Shown here: positions 42,426-51,317 of the stretch, in pieces | How the letters are laid out: each line of letters opens with the position of its first letter | How positions within the stretch are numbered: the stretch's first letter is position 1 | Source: Hyphomicrobiales bacterium | Lineage (GTDB): Bacteria > Pseudomonadota > Alphaproteobacteria > Rhizobiales > Rhizobiaceae | Direction: 5' to 3' | Assembly (NCBI GenBank): GCA_900472395.1 | Contig: UCHV01000001.1 | Coordinates: 124,001 to 188,000 of the forward strand | DNA: 64,000 nt | Translations under genes and position numbers: made by a program | The notes under the pieces: model-generated | Seen by the model: the letters and a program-made list of their open reading frames with translations, nothing else | Database searches by the model: none | What the model was told of the DNA's origin: nothing

Positions 42426-44498
42426 ATGAACAGTGCGCGCATCGGCGTGGATATCGGCGGGACATTTACTGACCTCGTTCTTTTCGGTGACGGCGGCGAA
42501 ACCTTCTTCACGAAGGTACCATCGACCCCGGCAAAACCTGAGGAAGCCGTACTGACCGGCATCCGGCAAATCACCGAAACGGCGGGCATGGACGTCGCCA
42601 AGGTTGCCGAGGTGGTTCACGGCACGACTGTCGGCTCCAACACGCTTTTGCAGAAGGTGGGGGCCAAGACCGGCCTCATCACCACCAAGGGATTCCGGGA
42701 CGTCCTCGAAATCGGTCGCGTCCGCACACCGACGATGTTCGATCTCAGCTGGGAAAAGGCCGTTCCGCTTATTGCTCGTCGTTACCGTATGGAAGTCGAT
42801 GAGCGTTCGGCTGCCGACGGCACGATCCTGAAGGCGCTGGACGAGCAGGAGATCATCGAAATCGGTCGCTATTTCCAGAGTGAAGGCGTTGAATCGGTCG
42901 CGATCTGCTTCATCAATTCCTATCGCAACCCTGAAAATGAAGCCCGGGCGCAGGAATTGATGCGCAAGCACTTCCCCGACATATGGGTCACCGCATCCGT
43001 CTCCGTTCTTCCCGAAATCCGCGAATACGAACGTACGTCGACAACGGCGGTCAATGCCTATGTCCTGCCTTCGTTGCGCGCTTACTTCGAGCGTCTGGAG
43101 AATGGATTGCGCGAGATCGGCGTTTCCGCGCCGCTGCTCATCAGCAATTCCAACGGTGGTCTTTCAAGCGCCAAGATGGCGCAGGAAAAGCCGGTGTTTT
43201 TCATCTCGTCCGGACGCTCCGCAGGCGTCGTCGGCGCCGGACGTCTGGGCCAGGCGATTGAGGAAAAGGACCTCGTCGTGTTCGACATGGGCGGCACGAC
43301 CGCGTCTGCCTCGCTGATCCACAAGGGTGAGCTGTCGCGCGCCAACGAATATGAATTCCGGGCGGGTATCTCCACTCCCAGCCGTTTCATCAAGGCGGGC
43401 GGCTATCTCATGCGCGTCCCAACCGTGGATGTGGCGGAAGTCGGAAGCGGTGCGGGTTCCATCGCCCGTATCGATGATGGCGGCCTCATGCACGTCGGTC
43501 CGCTCTCTGCGGGCGCCGTTCCCGGCCCGGTTTGCTACGGCATCGGCGGCAATTCGCCGACCGTGACGGATGCGAATGTCGTGCTTGGTTTCCTTCCGTC
43601 CGCATTGGCCGGCGGTTCGATGAAGCTCGATGTCGATGGCGCGCGCGCAGCCATCAAGCGCGATCTCGCCGATCCGCTCAAGCTTTCGATAGAGGATGCG
43701 GCCTTCGGCATCCGCGAAGTCGCCAACATCAACATGGCCCGCACCATCAAGGCGGTAACGGTCGAACGGGGCGTCGATCCTCGGGACTTCGCGCTGCTCG
43801 CCTTTGGCGGTTCGGGTCCGGTACACGCTTGCGACCTTGCCAAGACGCTCGGCATTTCCCGCGTCATCTTCCCGATGTCGCCCGGTGTCTTTACCGCGAC
43901 CGGCATGCTGGCGGCAAAGGTGGAGCGGTATTTCCTGCGCAGCCTGACCGGCATGCTCGACCAGCTGCCGATCCAGCACATCAACGCGCTTCTTGCAGAA
44001 ATGCGCACGGAAGCCGTCTCGTCTCTCGCGGAAGAAGGTTATGCCGAAGATCAGGTAGAACTGGGGTTCGAAGCCGATCTGCGTTTCAAGGGCCAGGACT
44101 TCGAGATCCCGGTCAGCCTGCCCAACACCTTGGTCGATAAGGACCGTGACAATCTCCGTGCGTCTTTCCGCGAGGCCTACAAGTCGATCTACGGTTACGC
44201 CTCCGACGATGGCGTCGAGATCGTCAACGTTCGCCTGAACGCCAGCGGCAATACCGGCAACCTTCTCAAGTTCAAGGCGCATGTCCCGGATCGGGTGGTC
44301 CGCGCCGCCGAGACACGGAACATATATTTCTCCCGCACGGAAGGCTGGCAGGAAACCCCTGTCTTCGAGCGCAGCAGCTTCGAAGGTGGCGTGGTCGGTC
44401 CGCTGATCATCCAGAGCCCCGACACGACCATCGTTATTCCTCCGCGCGCCAAAGCTGACCTCGATGCCTTCGGCAACGTCGTCGCCACGCTGGCTTGA
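42426..44498 (+). CDS. hydantoinase/oxoprolinase family subunit A (HyuA-like)
   Basis: ATG at 42426 has AGGAGG 6 bases upstream and gives 690 aa, the usual length. The N-terminus RIGVDIGGTFTDLVLF and the internal VFDMGGTTASASLI (residues 285-298) are the two phosphate-binding motifs of the actin-like ATPase fold. HGTTVGSNTLL and the C-terminal FGGSGPVHACDLA segment are also family marks. HyuA works with HyuB to open cyclic amides (hydantoins, 5-oxoproline, N-methylhydantoin) with ATP, and the same pair forms the core of acetone and acetophenone carboxylases. HyuB follows 23 bases later. Which chemistry applies here is unknown. Confidence 0.9.
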   Translation: MNSARIGVDIGGTFTDLVLFGDGGETFFTKVPSTPAKPEEAVLTGIRQITETAGMDVAKVAEVVHGTTVGSNTLLQKVGAKTGLITTKGFRDVLEIGRVRTPTMFDLSWEKAVPLIARRYRMEVDERSAADGTILKALDEQEIIEIGRYFQSEGVESVAICFINSYRNPENEARAQELMRKHFPDIWVTASVSVLPEIREYERTSTTAVNAYVLPSLRAYFERLENGLREIGVSAPLLISNSNGGLSSAKMAQEKPVFFISSGRSAGVVGAGRLGQAIEEKDLVVFDMGGTTASASLIHKGELSRANEYEFRAGISTPSRFIKAGGYLMRVPTVDVAEVGSGAGSIARIDDGGLMHVGPLSAGAVPGPVCYGIGGNSPTVTDANVVLGFLPSALAGGSMKLDVDGARAAIKRDLADPLKLSIEDAAFGIREVANINMARTIKAVTVERGVDPRDFALLAFGGSGPVHACDLAKTLGISRVIFPMSPGVFTATGMLAAKVERYFLRSLTGMLDQLPIQHINALLAEMRTEAVSSLAEEGYAEDQVELGFEADLRFKGQDFEIPVSLPNTLVDKDRDNLRASFREAYKSIYGYASDDGVEIVNVRLNASGNTGNLLKFKAHVPDRVVRAAETRNIYFSRTEGWQETPVFERSSFEGGVVGPLIIQSPDTTIVIPPRAKADLDAFGNVVATLA

Positions 44499-44521
44499 TC
44501 TCACCTAGAAGGATCAGAAAC

Positions 44522-46252
44522 ATGGCTCCTAAAACCAACGATCCCATTACCTTTGCCGTCATCAAGAACGCGCTGGATACCATCGTCGACGACATGGCTT
44601 TTGCCGTGATGCGGACAGCCCGCTCACCGATCGTGCGCGACGTCCTCGACTATTCGGTCACGCTTTGTGATCGTCACGGACGTATTCTCTCGCAGGCAAA
44701 AACGGTTGCTCTCCACCTCGGCGCGGTGCCGGATGCGATGGACGTCATCATGGCGCGCTACGCGGACGACTTGTCGGATGGCGACGTGATCGTCTTCAAC
44801 GATCCTTATGAAGGCGGCATGCACCTTCCGGACATCTTCATGATCCGGCCGATCTTCCATCAGAACAGTCTGCGCGGTTTCTCTGTCGTCATCGCCCACC
44901 ATTGCGATGTCGGCGGGCGGGTGCCGGGGTCGAACGCCGCGGATTCCACGGAGATCTTCCAAGAAGGTCTTCGGATCGCTCCGATGAAGCTTTATGACAA
45001 GGGTGTGCGCAACGAAACGTTGATGCGCATTATCGGCAAGAATGTCCGCTTGCCCGAACTGGTATTCGGCGATCTCGAGGCCCAGTTTGCCACATGTAAC
45101 CTCGGTGAGCGCGAATTGCTTCGCCTGATCGATCGTTATGGCGCCAACGAACTGGACAGCTATTTCGACGACCTTATCGATTACGGCGAGCAGCTGACGC
45201 GCGCGGCCATCCGTGCCTGGCCGGACGGCGAATATGTATTCGAAGACTACATCGACGGAGACGGTTTCACGACCGACGCCATTCCGATCAAGGTCAAGCT
45301 GACTGTCAAGGGCGATCACCTTTTTGCCGATTTCGCCGGCTCTTCGCCACAGGTGAAAGGCGCGATCAACTCGACGCTTTCCTTCGTCAAATCAGCGACA
45401 TACCTTTCCGTTCGCTGCGCGCTGGATTCCGAAGTGCCCAACAATGCGGGCGTTTATCGCTGCATCACGATTACTGCACCGGAAGGCTCGATCCTCAATC
45501 CGCAAATGCCGGCCGCCGTCGCAGCACGTGCACTGACGGGGTATCGTGTCGTCGATACGGTTCTCGGTGCTTTGTCGCAGATCGCACCTCACAAGGTCAT
45601 GGCAGCAGGTGAAGGCGGCAATACGGTTCTCGCTTTCGGTGGCTGGGACAAGGAAACGCGTGAGCCATTCGTTCTCGTCGACATGATCAATGGCGCCTGG
45701 GGCGGCCGCTGGAACAAGGACGGCGTGGAAGGCGTCACCAATCCTTCGCAGAACATGTCGAACCTTCCCGTCGAGACGCTGGAAGTCCGCTATCCGATGA
45801 TGATGGACGAATACAGCCTGCGCCCGGACTCCTGCGGGGCAGGGGAATACAGGGGAGGTCTCGGCCTCGTCCGTCAGTATCGATTGCTGGCCGAAGAAGC
45901 CGTTCTTCAGATCCGCGCAGATCGTCACGACCATCCCCCCTATGGCCTGTTTGGTGGCAAGCCGGCGGCGCCGTGCGTGAATATTCTTGATCCCGAGGGG
46001 GAGCGCATCGTCCTGCCGGCCAAGATTACCCGGACGATCGGACGCAATGTCATCGTTCGCCACGAGCAGGCCGGCGGCGGCGGTTACGGCAACCCTCTTC
46101 TCAGATCGCTCGACCTGATCAGGGATGACCTGAGCAACGGCAAGATTACGCCTGCCTATGCCACGGCGCACCATGGGGTGGCGTTTGCGGCCGACGGCCA
46201 GACCATCGATGTGGCTGCCACGCAGGCCCTCAGGACACAGGGAGCAGCATGA
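44522..46252 (+). CDS. hydantoinase/oxoprolinase family subunit B (HyuB-like)
   Basis: The ATG at 44522 gives 576 aa. PITFAVIKNALDTIVDDMAFAVMRTARSPIVRDVLDYS at the N-terminus, DVIVFNDPYEGGMHLPDIFMI near residue 95, AHHCDVGGRVPGSN (probable metal-site His/Asp) near residue 130 and GGGGYGNPL close to the C-terminus are hallmarks of HyuB. It is the catalytic partner of HyuA. Its stop overlaps the start of the TIM-barrel gene by four bases, so enzyme production is coupled. No third subunit of the acetone-carboxylase type is present, which slightly favours ring-opening over carboxylation. Confidence 0.9.
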   Translation: MAPKTNDPITFAVIKNALDTIVDDMAFAVMRTARSPIVRDVLDYSVTLCDRHGRILSQAKTVALHLGAVPDAMDVIMARYADDLSDGDVIVFNDPYEGGMHLPDIFMIRPIFHQNSLRGFSVVIAHHCDVGGRVPGSNAADSTEIFQEGLRIAPMKLYDKGVRNETLMRIIGKNVRLPELVFGDLEAQFATCNLGERELLRLIDRYGANELDSYFDDLIDYGEQLTRAAIRAWPDGEYVFEDYIDGDGFTTDAIPIKVKLTVKGDHLFADFAGSSPQVKGAINSTLSFVKSATYLSVRCALDSEVPNNAGVYRCITITAPEGSILNPQMPAAVAARALTGYRVVDTVLGALSQIAPHKVMAAGEGGNTVLAFGGWDKETREPFVLVDMINGAWGGRWNKDGVEGVTNPSQNMSNLPVETLEVRYPMMMDEYSLRPDSCGAGEYRGGLGLVRQYRLLAEEAVLQIRADRHDHPPYGLFGGKPAAPCVNILDPEGERIVLPAKITRTIGRNVIVRHEQAGGGGYGNPLLRSLDLIRDDLSNGKITPAYATAHHGVAFAADGQTIDVAATQALRTQGAA

Positions 46253-47094
46253 TGACGCAATACGATTTGACGCGCTTCGCAATCAATCAGATCACCACGC
46301 CGAAATGGTCGATGCCGCAGGCGATCGAAGGTTACGCCCGGCAGGGCGTTACGGGGATTGCCGTATGGCGCAATTTCCTTGACGACTACGGGGTCGAAAC
46401 AACTGCAAAACACCTGCGCGATGCCGGGATGTGGGTTGCATCGCTTTGCACGAGCGCCTGGGTAAACGAAGCGGACCCTGCCGGATATAGAAAGAAGATC
46501 GAGGAAAACCGCCGGATCATCGATCAGGCGGCGGCAATCGGCGCACCATGCGTTGTGATGGTCGTCGGCGGTCTGCCGGTTGGAGACAAGGACCTGGCCG
46601 GCCAGCGTCGGCGCATTCACGATGCGCTGGCAGAGCTTGCGCCATACGCGACGGCGGCCGGCGTCAAGCTCGGTCTGGAACCGCTTCATCCGATGTATTG
46701 CGGCGATCGCAGTGCGCTGAACCTCATCTCCGAAGCAAACGACCTCATCGACGAACTCGGCGAGACGGCCACAAGCCTGGTGGCCGACGTCTACCATTGC
46801 TGGTGGGACCCGGCATTCGAGCGGGAACTGCGGCGCGCCGGCAAGGACCGCATAAACACGTTCCATCTTTGCGATTGGCTCGTGCCAACCAGAAACCTGC
46901 GGGATCGCGGCATGGTGGGTGATGGTGTCATTGACATTCCGCGTATCCGCGGATGGCTCGACGACATCGGATATGACGGGCCTTTCGAGCTGGAAATCTT
47001 CTCCGAACTCGATTGGTGGGAGCGAGATCCGGATGAAACCGTCAGGATCGCCGTGGAACGCTGCGGACCGTATGTAGGTCCCCGCACCCGCTAA
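46249..47094 (+). CDS. xylose-isomerase-like TIM-barrel protein (sugar epimerase/isomerase family)
   Basis: This 281-aa protein belongs to the AP_endonuc_2 barrel family. Probable metal ligands are Glu144 (KLGLEPLHPM), Asp180 (VADVYHCWW), His206 (FHLCDW) and Glu249 (FELEIFSE), in the order seen in hydroxypyruvate isomerase, IolE/IolI and epimerases. Its start overlaps the HyuB stop (ATGA). Next comes a glycerate-kinase homologue and an enolase homologue. A hydroxypyruvate-isomerase-like step would fit with these, though the barrel family is broad and the substrate cannot be read from sequence. Confidence 0.82.
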   Translation: MMTQYDLTRFAINQITTPKWSMPQAIEGYARQGVTGIAVWRNFLDDYGVETTAKHLRDAGMWVASLCTSAWVNEADPAGYRKKIEENRRIIDQAAAIGAPCVVMVVGGLPVGDKDLAGQRRRIHDALAELAPYATAAGVKLGLEPLHPMYCGDRSALNLISEANDLIDELGETATSLVADVYHCWWDPAFERELRRAGKDRINTFHLCDWLVPTRNLRDRGMVGDGVIDIPRIRGWLDDIGYDGPFELEIFSELDWWERDPDETVRIAVERCGPYVGPRTR

Positions 47095-47120
47095 ACGACG
47101 AACAAAACAGGCGTGACCTC

Positions 47121-47182
47121 CGGGGCCGGACCTTTCGGCCCCGACGGCAGCGCTATGCCCGGAGCGCGAGAATGCGCTGCCG
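47121..47182 (+). other. two consecutive intercistronic hairpins
   Basis: CGGGGCCG (47121-47128) pairs with CGGCCCCG (47136-47143), and CGGCAGCG (47145-47152) with CGCTGCCG (47175-47182), one directly after the other in the 115-base gap before the kinase gene. No T-run follows either, so mRNA processing or stability is more likely than termination. Confidence 0.5.
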
Positions 47183-47209
47183 TATTTCCAAATTGATCGG
47201 GTGTCTCAC

Positions 47210-48619
47210 ATGAAGAAGATACGCAATTCAGAGGATATCCTCTCGTCAGGCGACGTTGAATCCAGACGGATCGTCCTCCATATCGCCGACCGTACGCTTG
47301 ACAGGCTCGACAGCTATCGCCGCATCACAAGCATCATGCGCATGGAAGGAAGCGTGCTTCATATCGGTACGCGATCCTGGGATCTTTCGCAAAAGAGGAA
47401 CGTGTATCTCGTGGGGGCCGGCAAAGCCTGCAACCACATGGCCATGGCCGTCGATCACATCCTGGGCGATTACCTGACAAAGGGGATCGCCATCGTCAAA
47501 ATCCTTGAGGAGACCGACCGTTTCAACAGGACGGAAGTATTTGTCGGCGGTCATCCTCTGCCCAATGAGGAAGGACACCGCGCTTCTCGCAAAATCATCG
47601 AACTGGTGGAACAGTCGGGCCCGCAAGACCTTTTCATCGCCGTCATCAGTGGCGGCAGTTCTGCACTGATGTCGTGCCCCATCGATGGTATCAGTCTGCA
47701 GGACGAGATCGATACGACCGATGTTCTCTTGAAATCAGGGGCCGGAATTGTCGAGATCAATGCCGTGCGCCGCCACATATCGGCGCTCAACGGCGGCATG
47801 CTTGCCAAGCGCATCCAGGATGTCGGCGCGGAGTTGATCGGTTTCGGGATCAGCGACGCGGTCGGCTCTCCGGCGACCGGCGATATCGCTGTTCCCTATG
47901 CTGCTTACAAAAGTACGCCAATCGGGCCGGATCCGACGACGCTCGACGATGCGCGTGCGACAATCGTCAATCGGGGCGTTGCGGATCGTCTGCCCAAGAC
48001 TGTCGTGTCATATCTCATGAACGCCGGCCCAGAAGCGGAAACGCCGAAGGCTTTCCCGCATAACACCTATTTCCTGCTCAACACCCTGCCGGACTCCTGC
48101 ATCTATGCCAAGGAAGTCTGCGAGGAAATGGGTATCCCGGCGATCATCGTGTCGTCGTTCCTTGAGGGTGAAAGCCGTGATGCCGGTACATTTTTCGCGT
48201 CAATGGCGCGCGAAATCCAGACCTATGGCAATCCCGTCAAGGCGCCCTGTGTCCTGTTGAGCTCCGGTGAGGTGACCACGCAGATCCTCGACAGCAGCGT
48301 CATAAAGGGCCGTGGCGGACCAGGCCAGGAAATGGCTGTCAGCTTTGCCATCACCGCCGCCAAGACAAGTGGCGCCTGCCTTCTGTCCATCGACAGCGAG
48401 GGCACGGATGGGACCGCCAATGTCGCAGGCGGCATAACCGATTCCAGAAGCTTGAAGCTTGCTGCCGACAAGGGTGTCAGTTTTTTTCAGTCCCTACGCG
48501 AGCACAGCTGCTTCGAGGCGCTCGAAGCGATCAATTCCACCGTATTCACCGGAAACACCGGCACCAACCTGTGCGACCTCAACATCGTTTATGTCCCGGC
48601 TTTGACGGAGGGTCGCTGA
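47210..48619 (+). CDS. glycerate 2-kinase family protein (DUF4147/MOFRL)
   Basis: ATG 47210 gives 469 aa (a GTG at 47201 would add three residues). The N-terminal DUF4147 domain shows LVGAGKACNHMA, VISGGSSALMS (normally SGGGSAL) and EINAVRRHISALNGGMLAK; the C-terminal MOFRL domain shows KGRGGPGQEMAVSFA (normally GRGGRNQE), SIDSEGTDGTANVAGG and FTGNTGTNLCDL. The fold and motif order are those of D-glycerate 2-kinase (GckA/TtuD), which makes 2-phosphoglycerate, but two of the conserved loops differ, so a related hydroxy acid is possible. The enolase homologue begins one base after its stop, an order that would make sense if its product were that protein's substrate. Confidence 0.85.
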   Translation: MKKIRNSEDILSSGDVESRRIVLHIADRTLDRLDSYRRITSIMRMEGSVLHIGTRSWDLSQKRNVYLVGAGKACNHMAMAVDHILGDYLTKGIAIVKILEETDRFNRTEVFVGGHPLPNEEGHRASRKIIELVEQSGPQDLFIAVISGGSSALMSCPIDGISLQDEIDTTDVLLKSGAGIVEINAVRRHISALNGGMLAKRIQDVGAELIGFGISDAVGSPATGDIAVPYAAYKSTPIGPDPTTLDDARATIVNRGVADRLPKTVVSYLMNAGPEAETPKAFPHNTYFLLNTLPDSCIYAKEVCEEMGIPAIIVSSFLEGESRDAGTFFASMAREIQTYGNPVKAPCVLLSSGEVTTQILDSSVIKGRGGPGQEMAVSFAITAAKTSGACLLSIDSEGTDGTANVAGGITDSRSLKLAADKGVSFFQSLREHSCFEALEAINSTVFTGNTGTNLCDLNIVYVPALTEGR

Positions 48620-48620
48620 G

Positions 48621-49895
48621 ATGGAAGACAAGATCATTTCCCTGCGGGCCCAGCAGATCATCGACTGCAAATGCCGCCCTGCCGTCGAAGTTGAGGTTCG
48701 CACGGCGAGTGGCGCCATCGGCCGAGGCGCTGCTCCGACGGGCACATCCGTCGGCATGTACGAAGCTTTCGTGCTGCGCGACGGTGATCCGTCATCGTAT
48801 AAGGGGCTGAGTGTCCACAAGGCGGTCGATAACGCGGTCAATATTATCGGCCCTGCGCTCATCGGCATGAATGTGTTCGATCAGCGCGCGATCGACGACA
48901 AGATGAACGCGATGGACGGCACGCCCGACAAAAGCGGGCTTGGCGGCAATACGATCTATTCTGCCTCTATCGCGGTGTTTCGAGCGGCAGCGGCCTCCCG
49001 TCATGTGCCTTTGTATGAGCATATTGCCGGCGGCAATATCAGCACCGTGCCGGTCCCCTGCTTCAACGTCATCAACGGCGGGCGATACGAAGGACTGACG
49101 CAGTCGTTCAACGAGTTTCTGATCGTCCCCTACGGCACCGACAGCATTGATCGGTCGATCGAGATGGCGATCGACGTTTTCCAGAAACTGGCGGAGGTAC
49201 TGACCGCTTTCCTCGGCCGCAAACCGCAAACGGCGAGCTCTTACGGTTATGCGGCACCCTCGGACGATCCTGCAATCGTGCTGGGTCTCATGCGGCAAGC
49301 GGTCGATGAATGCGGCCATACGGGCAAGATCGCTTTCGCCCTCGACTGCGCATCCAGCGAAATGTTCGATAAGGAGACGAAAACCTACTTGCTGAAGGGC
49401 AGGCAGGTTTCGACTGACGAACTCATCGCCTACGCCAAGACGCTCACCGAGACCTTCGATATGGTTTTCATCGAGGATCTTCTCGATGAAAACGATTGGG
49501 ATGGCTACCGCAAGGCCGTAAGCGAACTCGATCGTACCATCGTCATCGGCGACGACCTGACTGTCACCAATCTCGAATTCCTGCGCCGGGCGCATGAGAC
49601 CCGTGCGATCGATGGCTTCGTGCTCAAGCCGAACCAGGTCGGGACCATCACCGAAGCGATGGACGCCTACGCCTTTGCTGAAAAACACGGGATCATCGCC
49701 GTTCCTTCGGGGCGTTCCGGCGGCGTGGTCGATGACGTGGTGATGGATTTTTCGGTCGGGCTTCAGGTTCCGTTTCAGAAAAACGGTGCTCCGCGCTCGG
49801 GCGAGCGCATCGAGAAACTGAACTTCCTGATGAGGGCAAATGCTCTCAGCCCGTCCTGCCGCCTGCATGACATCACACCGCTTCTGAAGTTCTGA
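48621..49895 (+). CDS. enolase paralogue with altered active site
   Basis: This 424-aa protein aligns with enolase over its whole length (VEVEVRTASGAIGRGAAPTG, LRDGD, PVPCFNVINGG, IEDLLDENDWDG, GDDLTVTN, LKPNQVGT). Metal ligands are kept: Asp242, Glu285 and Asp311/312. The base Lys336, Lys387, Glu165 and the phosphate-contacting Arg365-Ser366 also remain. Three enolase residues are lost: the NGGxH His is Tyr156, the acid Glu of GDEGGYAP is missing (ASSYGY, 205-210), and the SHRSGET His is Gly364. It is therefore unlikely to be a normal 2-phosphoglycerate dehydratase; the altered site suggests a different substrate or reaction. It follows the glycerate-kinase homologue by one base. Function unknown. 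Confidence 0.85.
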   Translation: MEDKIISLRAQQIIDCKCRPAVEVEVRTASGAIGRGAAPTGTSVGMYEAFVLRDGDPSSYKGLSVHKAVDNAVNIIGPALIGMNVFDQRAIDDKMNAMDGTPDKSGLGGNTIYSASIAVFRAAAASRHVPLYEHIAGGNISTVPVPCFNVINGGRYEGLTQSFNEFLIVPYGTDSIDRSIEMAIDVFQKLAEVLTAFLGRKPQTASSYGYAAPSDDPAIVLGLMRQAVDECGHTGKIAFALDCASSEMFDKETKTYLLKGRQVSTDELIAYAKTLTETFDMVFIEDLLDENDWDGYRKAVSELDRTIVIGDDLTVTNLEFLRRAHETRAIDGFVLKPNQVGTITEAMDAYAFAEKHGIIAVPSGRSGGVVDDVVMDFSVGLQVPFQKNGAPRSGERIEKLNFLMRANALSPSCRLHDITPLLKF

Positions 49896-49954
49896 CGCCA
49901 TTTGCGCGTCGGCCAAATGACAATGCCTGCAACCCTAGAGGAAAGGTTGAACCA

Positions 49955-51076
49955 ATGTATCCGAAGATCGATTTTCTGTATTTGTCAGAACCCGACATGA
50001 TCGCAGCTGGCGTCATGGATGCTAAACGCTGTGTCAGCGTGTGCGAGGAAACGTTCAGCCTGCTTGGTGAGGGCGACTACCTGATGGGTGGTGCCAATCA
50101 CAATAACCACGGGCTGAACATCGTTTTTCCCAAGGAAACGAAGTTCCCCAACATGCCTGTGGCCGGTCCCGACCGCCGGTTTGCCGCCATGCCGGGATAT
50201 CTCGGCGGTCGTTTCGATGTGTGCGGCAACAAGTGGTACGGTTCGAACCATGCCAACGCCCAGCAGGGCCTGCCGCGGTCGATCCTGACGATGATGCTTA
50301 ATGACAAGGATACCGGTGCGCCACTGGCGCTGATGTCCGCCAATCTGCTCAGTGCAGCCCGCACGGGTGCCGTGCCCGGCGTTGCCGCCAAGCATCTTGC
50401 CAACAAGGATGCCAAAGTGGTGTCCGTGGTTGGTTGCGGCCCGATCAACAAGGCATGCTTCACGGCCATCATGACGCAGCTTGGCTCGGTCGAAAAAGTC
50501 GTGTGTTTCGATCTGTTCATCGACAAGGCCAACGAATTCGCCAATTGGGTTGCAGGCGAATACAAGGTCGAGGCAATCGGCGTCGATGACACCGAGGCGG
50601 GTTTCCGCGATGTCGATGTCATCACGGTCGCTGCTTCGCGTTTGAAGCCGCTGCACTTCAAGGACGAATGGATCAAGGAAGGCGCCACGATCCTTGTATC
50701 CGGCCCGGTCAACACGGATGAGTCGTTCCTGACGTCCTGCAAGATCGTTTATGACCACACCTCGCTTCAGGAAGCGTATGTCGAGGATGCGGTCGCTTCC
50801 GGCAACAAGGAAGGTTATTACAGCGGCGTCATCGGCGGACCGTTCTATCGCCTCATCGACGCAGGCAAGCTGCCTCCGCTCAAGGAGTCGACCGGCCTCG
50901 GCGATGTCGTCAACGGAAAGAAGCAGGGGCGTGAAAGCACCAGCGATCGTGTGATCTTCATCGCCTGCGGGATGGCGGTGTTCGATATCAGCTGGGGTTT
51001 CGAAGTCTATGAAACCGCCAAGAAAAACGGCATCGGCACATCCCTCAATCTGTGGGACAAGCCAAGCCAGGGCTGA
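49955..51076 (+). CDS. ornithine cyclodeaminase/mu-crystallin family protein
   Basis: This 373-aa protein has the family Rossmann motif VVSVVGCGPINKACF (around residue 155) and an N-terminal substrate domain with MPVAGPDRRFAAMPGYLGGRFDVCGNKWYGSN, similar to proteins annotated as tyramine oxidase subunit B and to ketimine/imine reductases or cyclodeaminases. Such enzymes use NAD(P) to form or reduce an imine or to release ammonia from an amino acid. It is the last gene of the operon and precedes a strong bidirectional terminator. An amine- or imine-linked step after ring opening by HyuA/HyuB is the plausible role. Confidence 0.8.
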   Translation: MYPKIDFLYLSEPDMIAAGVMDAKRCVSVCEETFSLLGEGDYLMGGANHNNHGLNIVFPKETKFPNMPVAGPDRRFAAMPGYLGGRFDVCGNKWYGSNHANAQQGLPRSILTMMLNDKDTGAPLALMSANLLSAARTGAVPGVAAKHLANKDAKVVSVVGCGPINKACFTAIMTQLGSVEKVVCFDLFIDKANEFANWVAGEYKVEAIGVDDTEAGFRDVDVITVAASRLKPLHFKDEWIKEGATILVSGPVNTDESFLTSCKIVYDHTSLQEAYVEDAVASGNKEGYYSGVIGGPFYRLIDAGKLPPLKESTGLGDVVNGKKQGRESTSDRVIFIACGMAVFDISWGFEVYETAKKNGIGTSLNLWDKPSQG

Positions 51077-51207
51077 TGGCCAAACCCTCCCGTTGGCTGC
51101 GGATGCCGCAGCCAACTGTCTGCCGCGCGCGTTTCCGGCTGGATACAGCGTGGCGGGCAGGGTATTTCCTCAAACAATCGGCGATATTCGCACGGCCTAA
51201 AACGTTT

Positions 51208-51243
51208 AAAGACCTCCGGGAGAATGCTCTTCCGGAGGTCTTT
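51208..51243. terminator. strong bidirectional terminator
   Basis: AAAGACCTCCGG (51208-51219) and CCGGAGGTCTTT (51232-51243) are a perfect 12-bp pair with a 12-base loop, followed by CTATC. It separates the plus-strand operon end (51076) from the minus-strand dehydrogenase end (51318). Confidence 0.85.
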
Positions 51244-51317
51244 CTATCAGGCAGGCGGTAAGGGCAGTCAAAACGGACGGGCGCCAAGCGGCTGAGGTCG
51301 CCCGGCGCCACGCCCTA

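Noticed and set aside
48792..49916. 374-codon open frame on the minus strand over the enolase homologue
   Set aside because: Antisense to a gene aligned over its whole length with enolase; no motif on the opposite strand.
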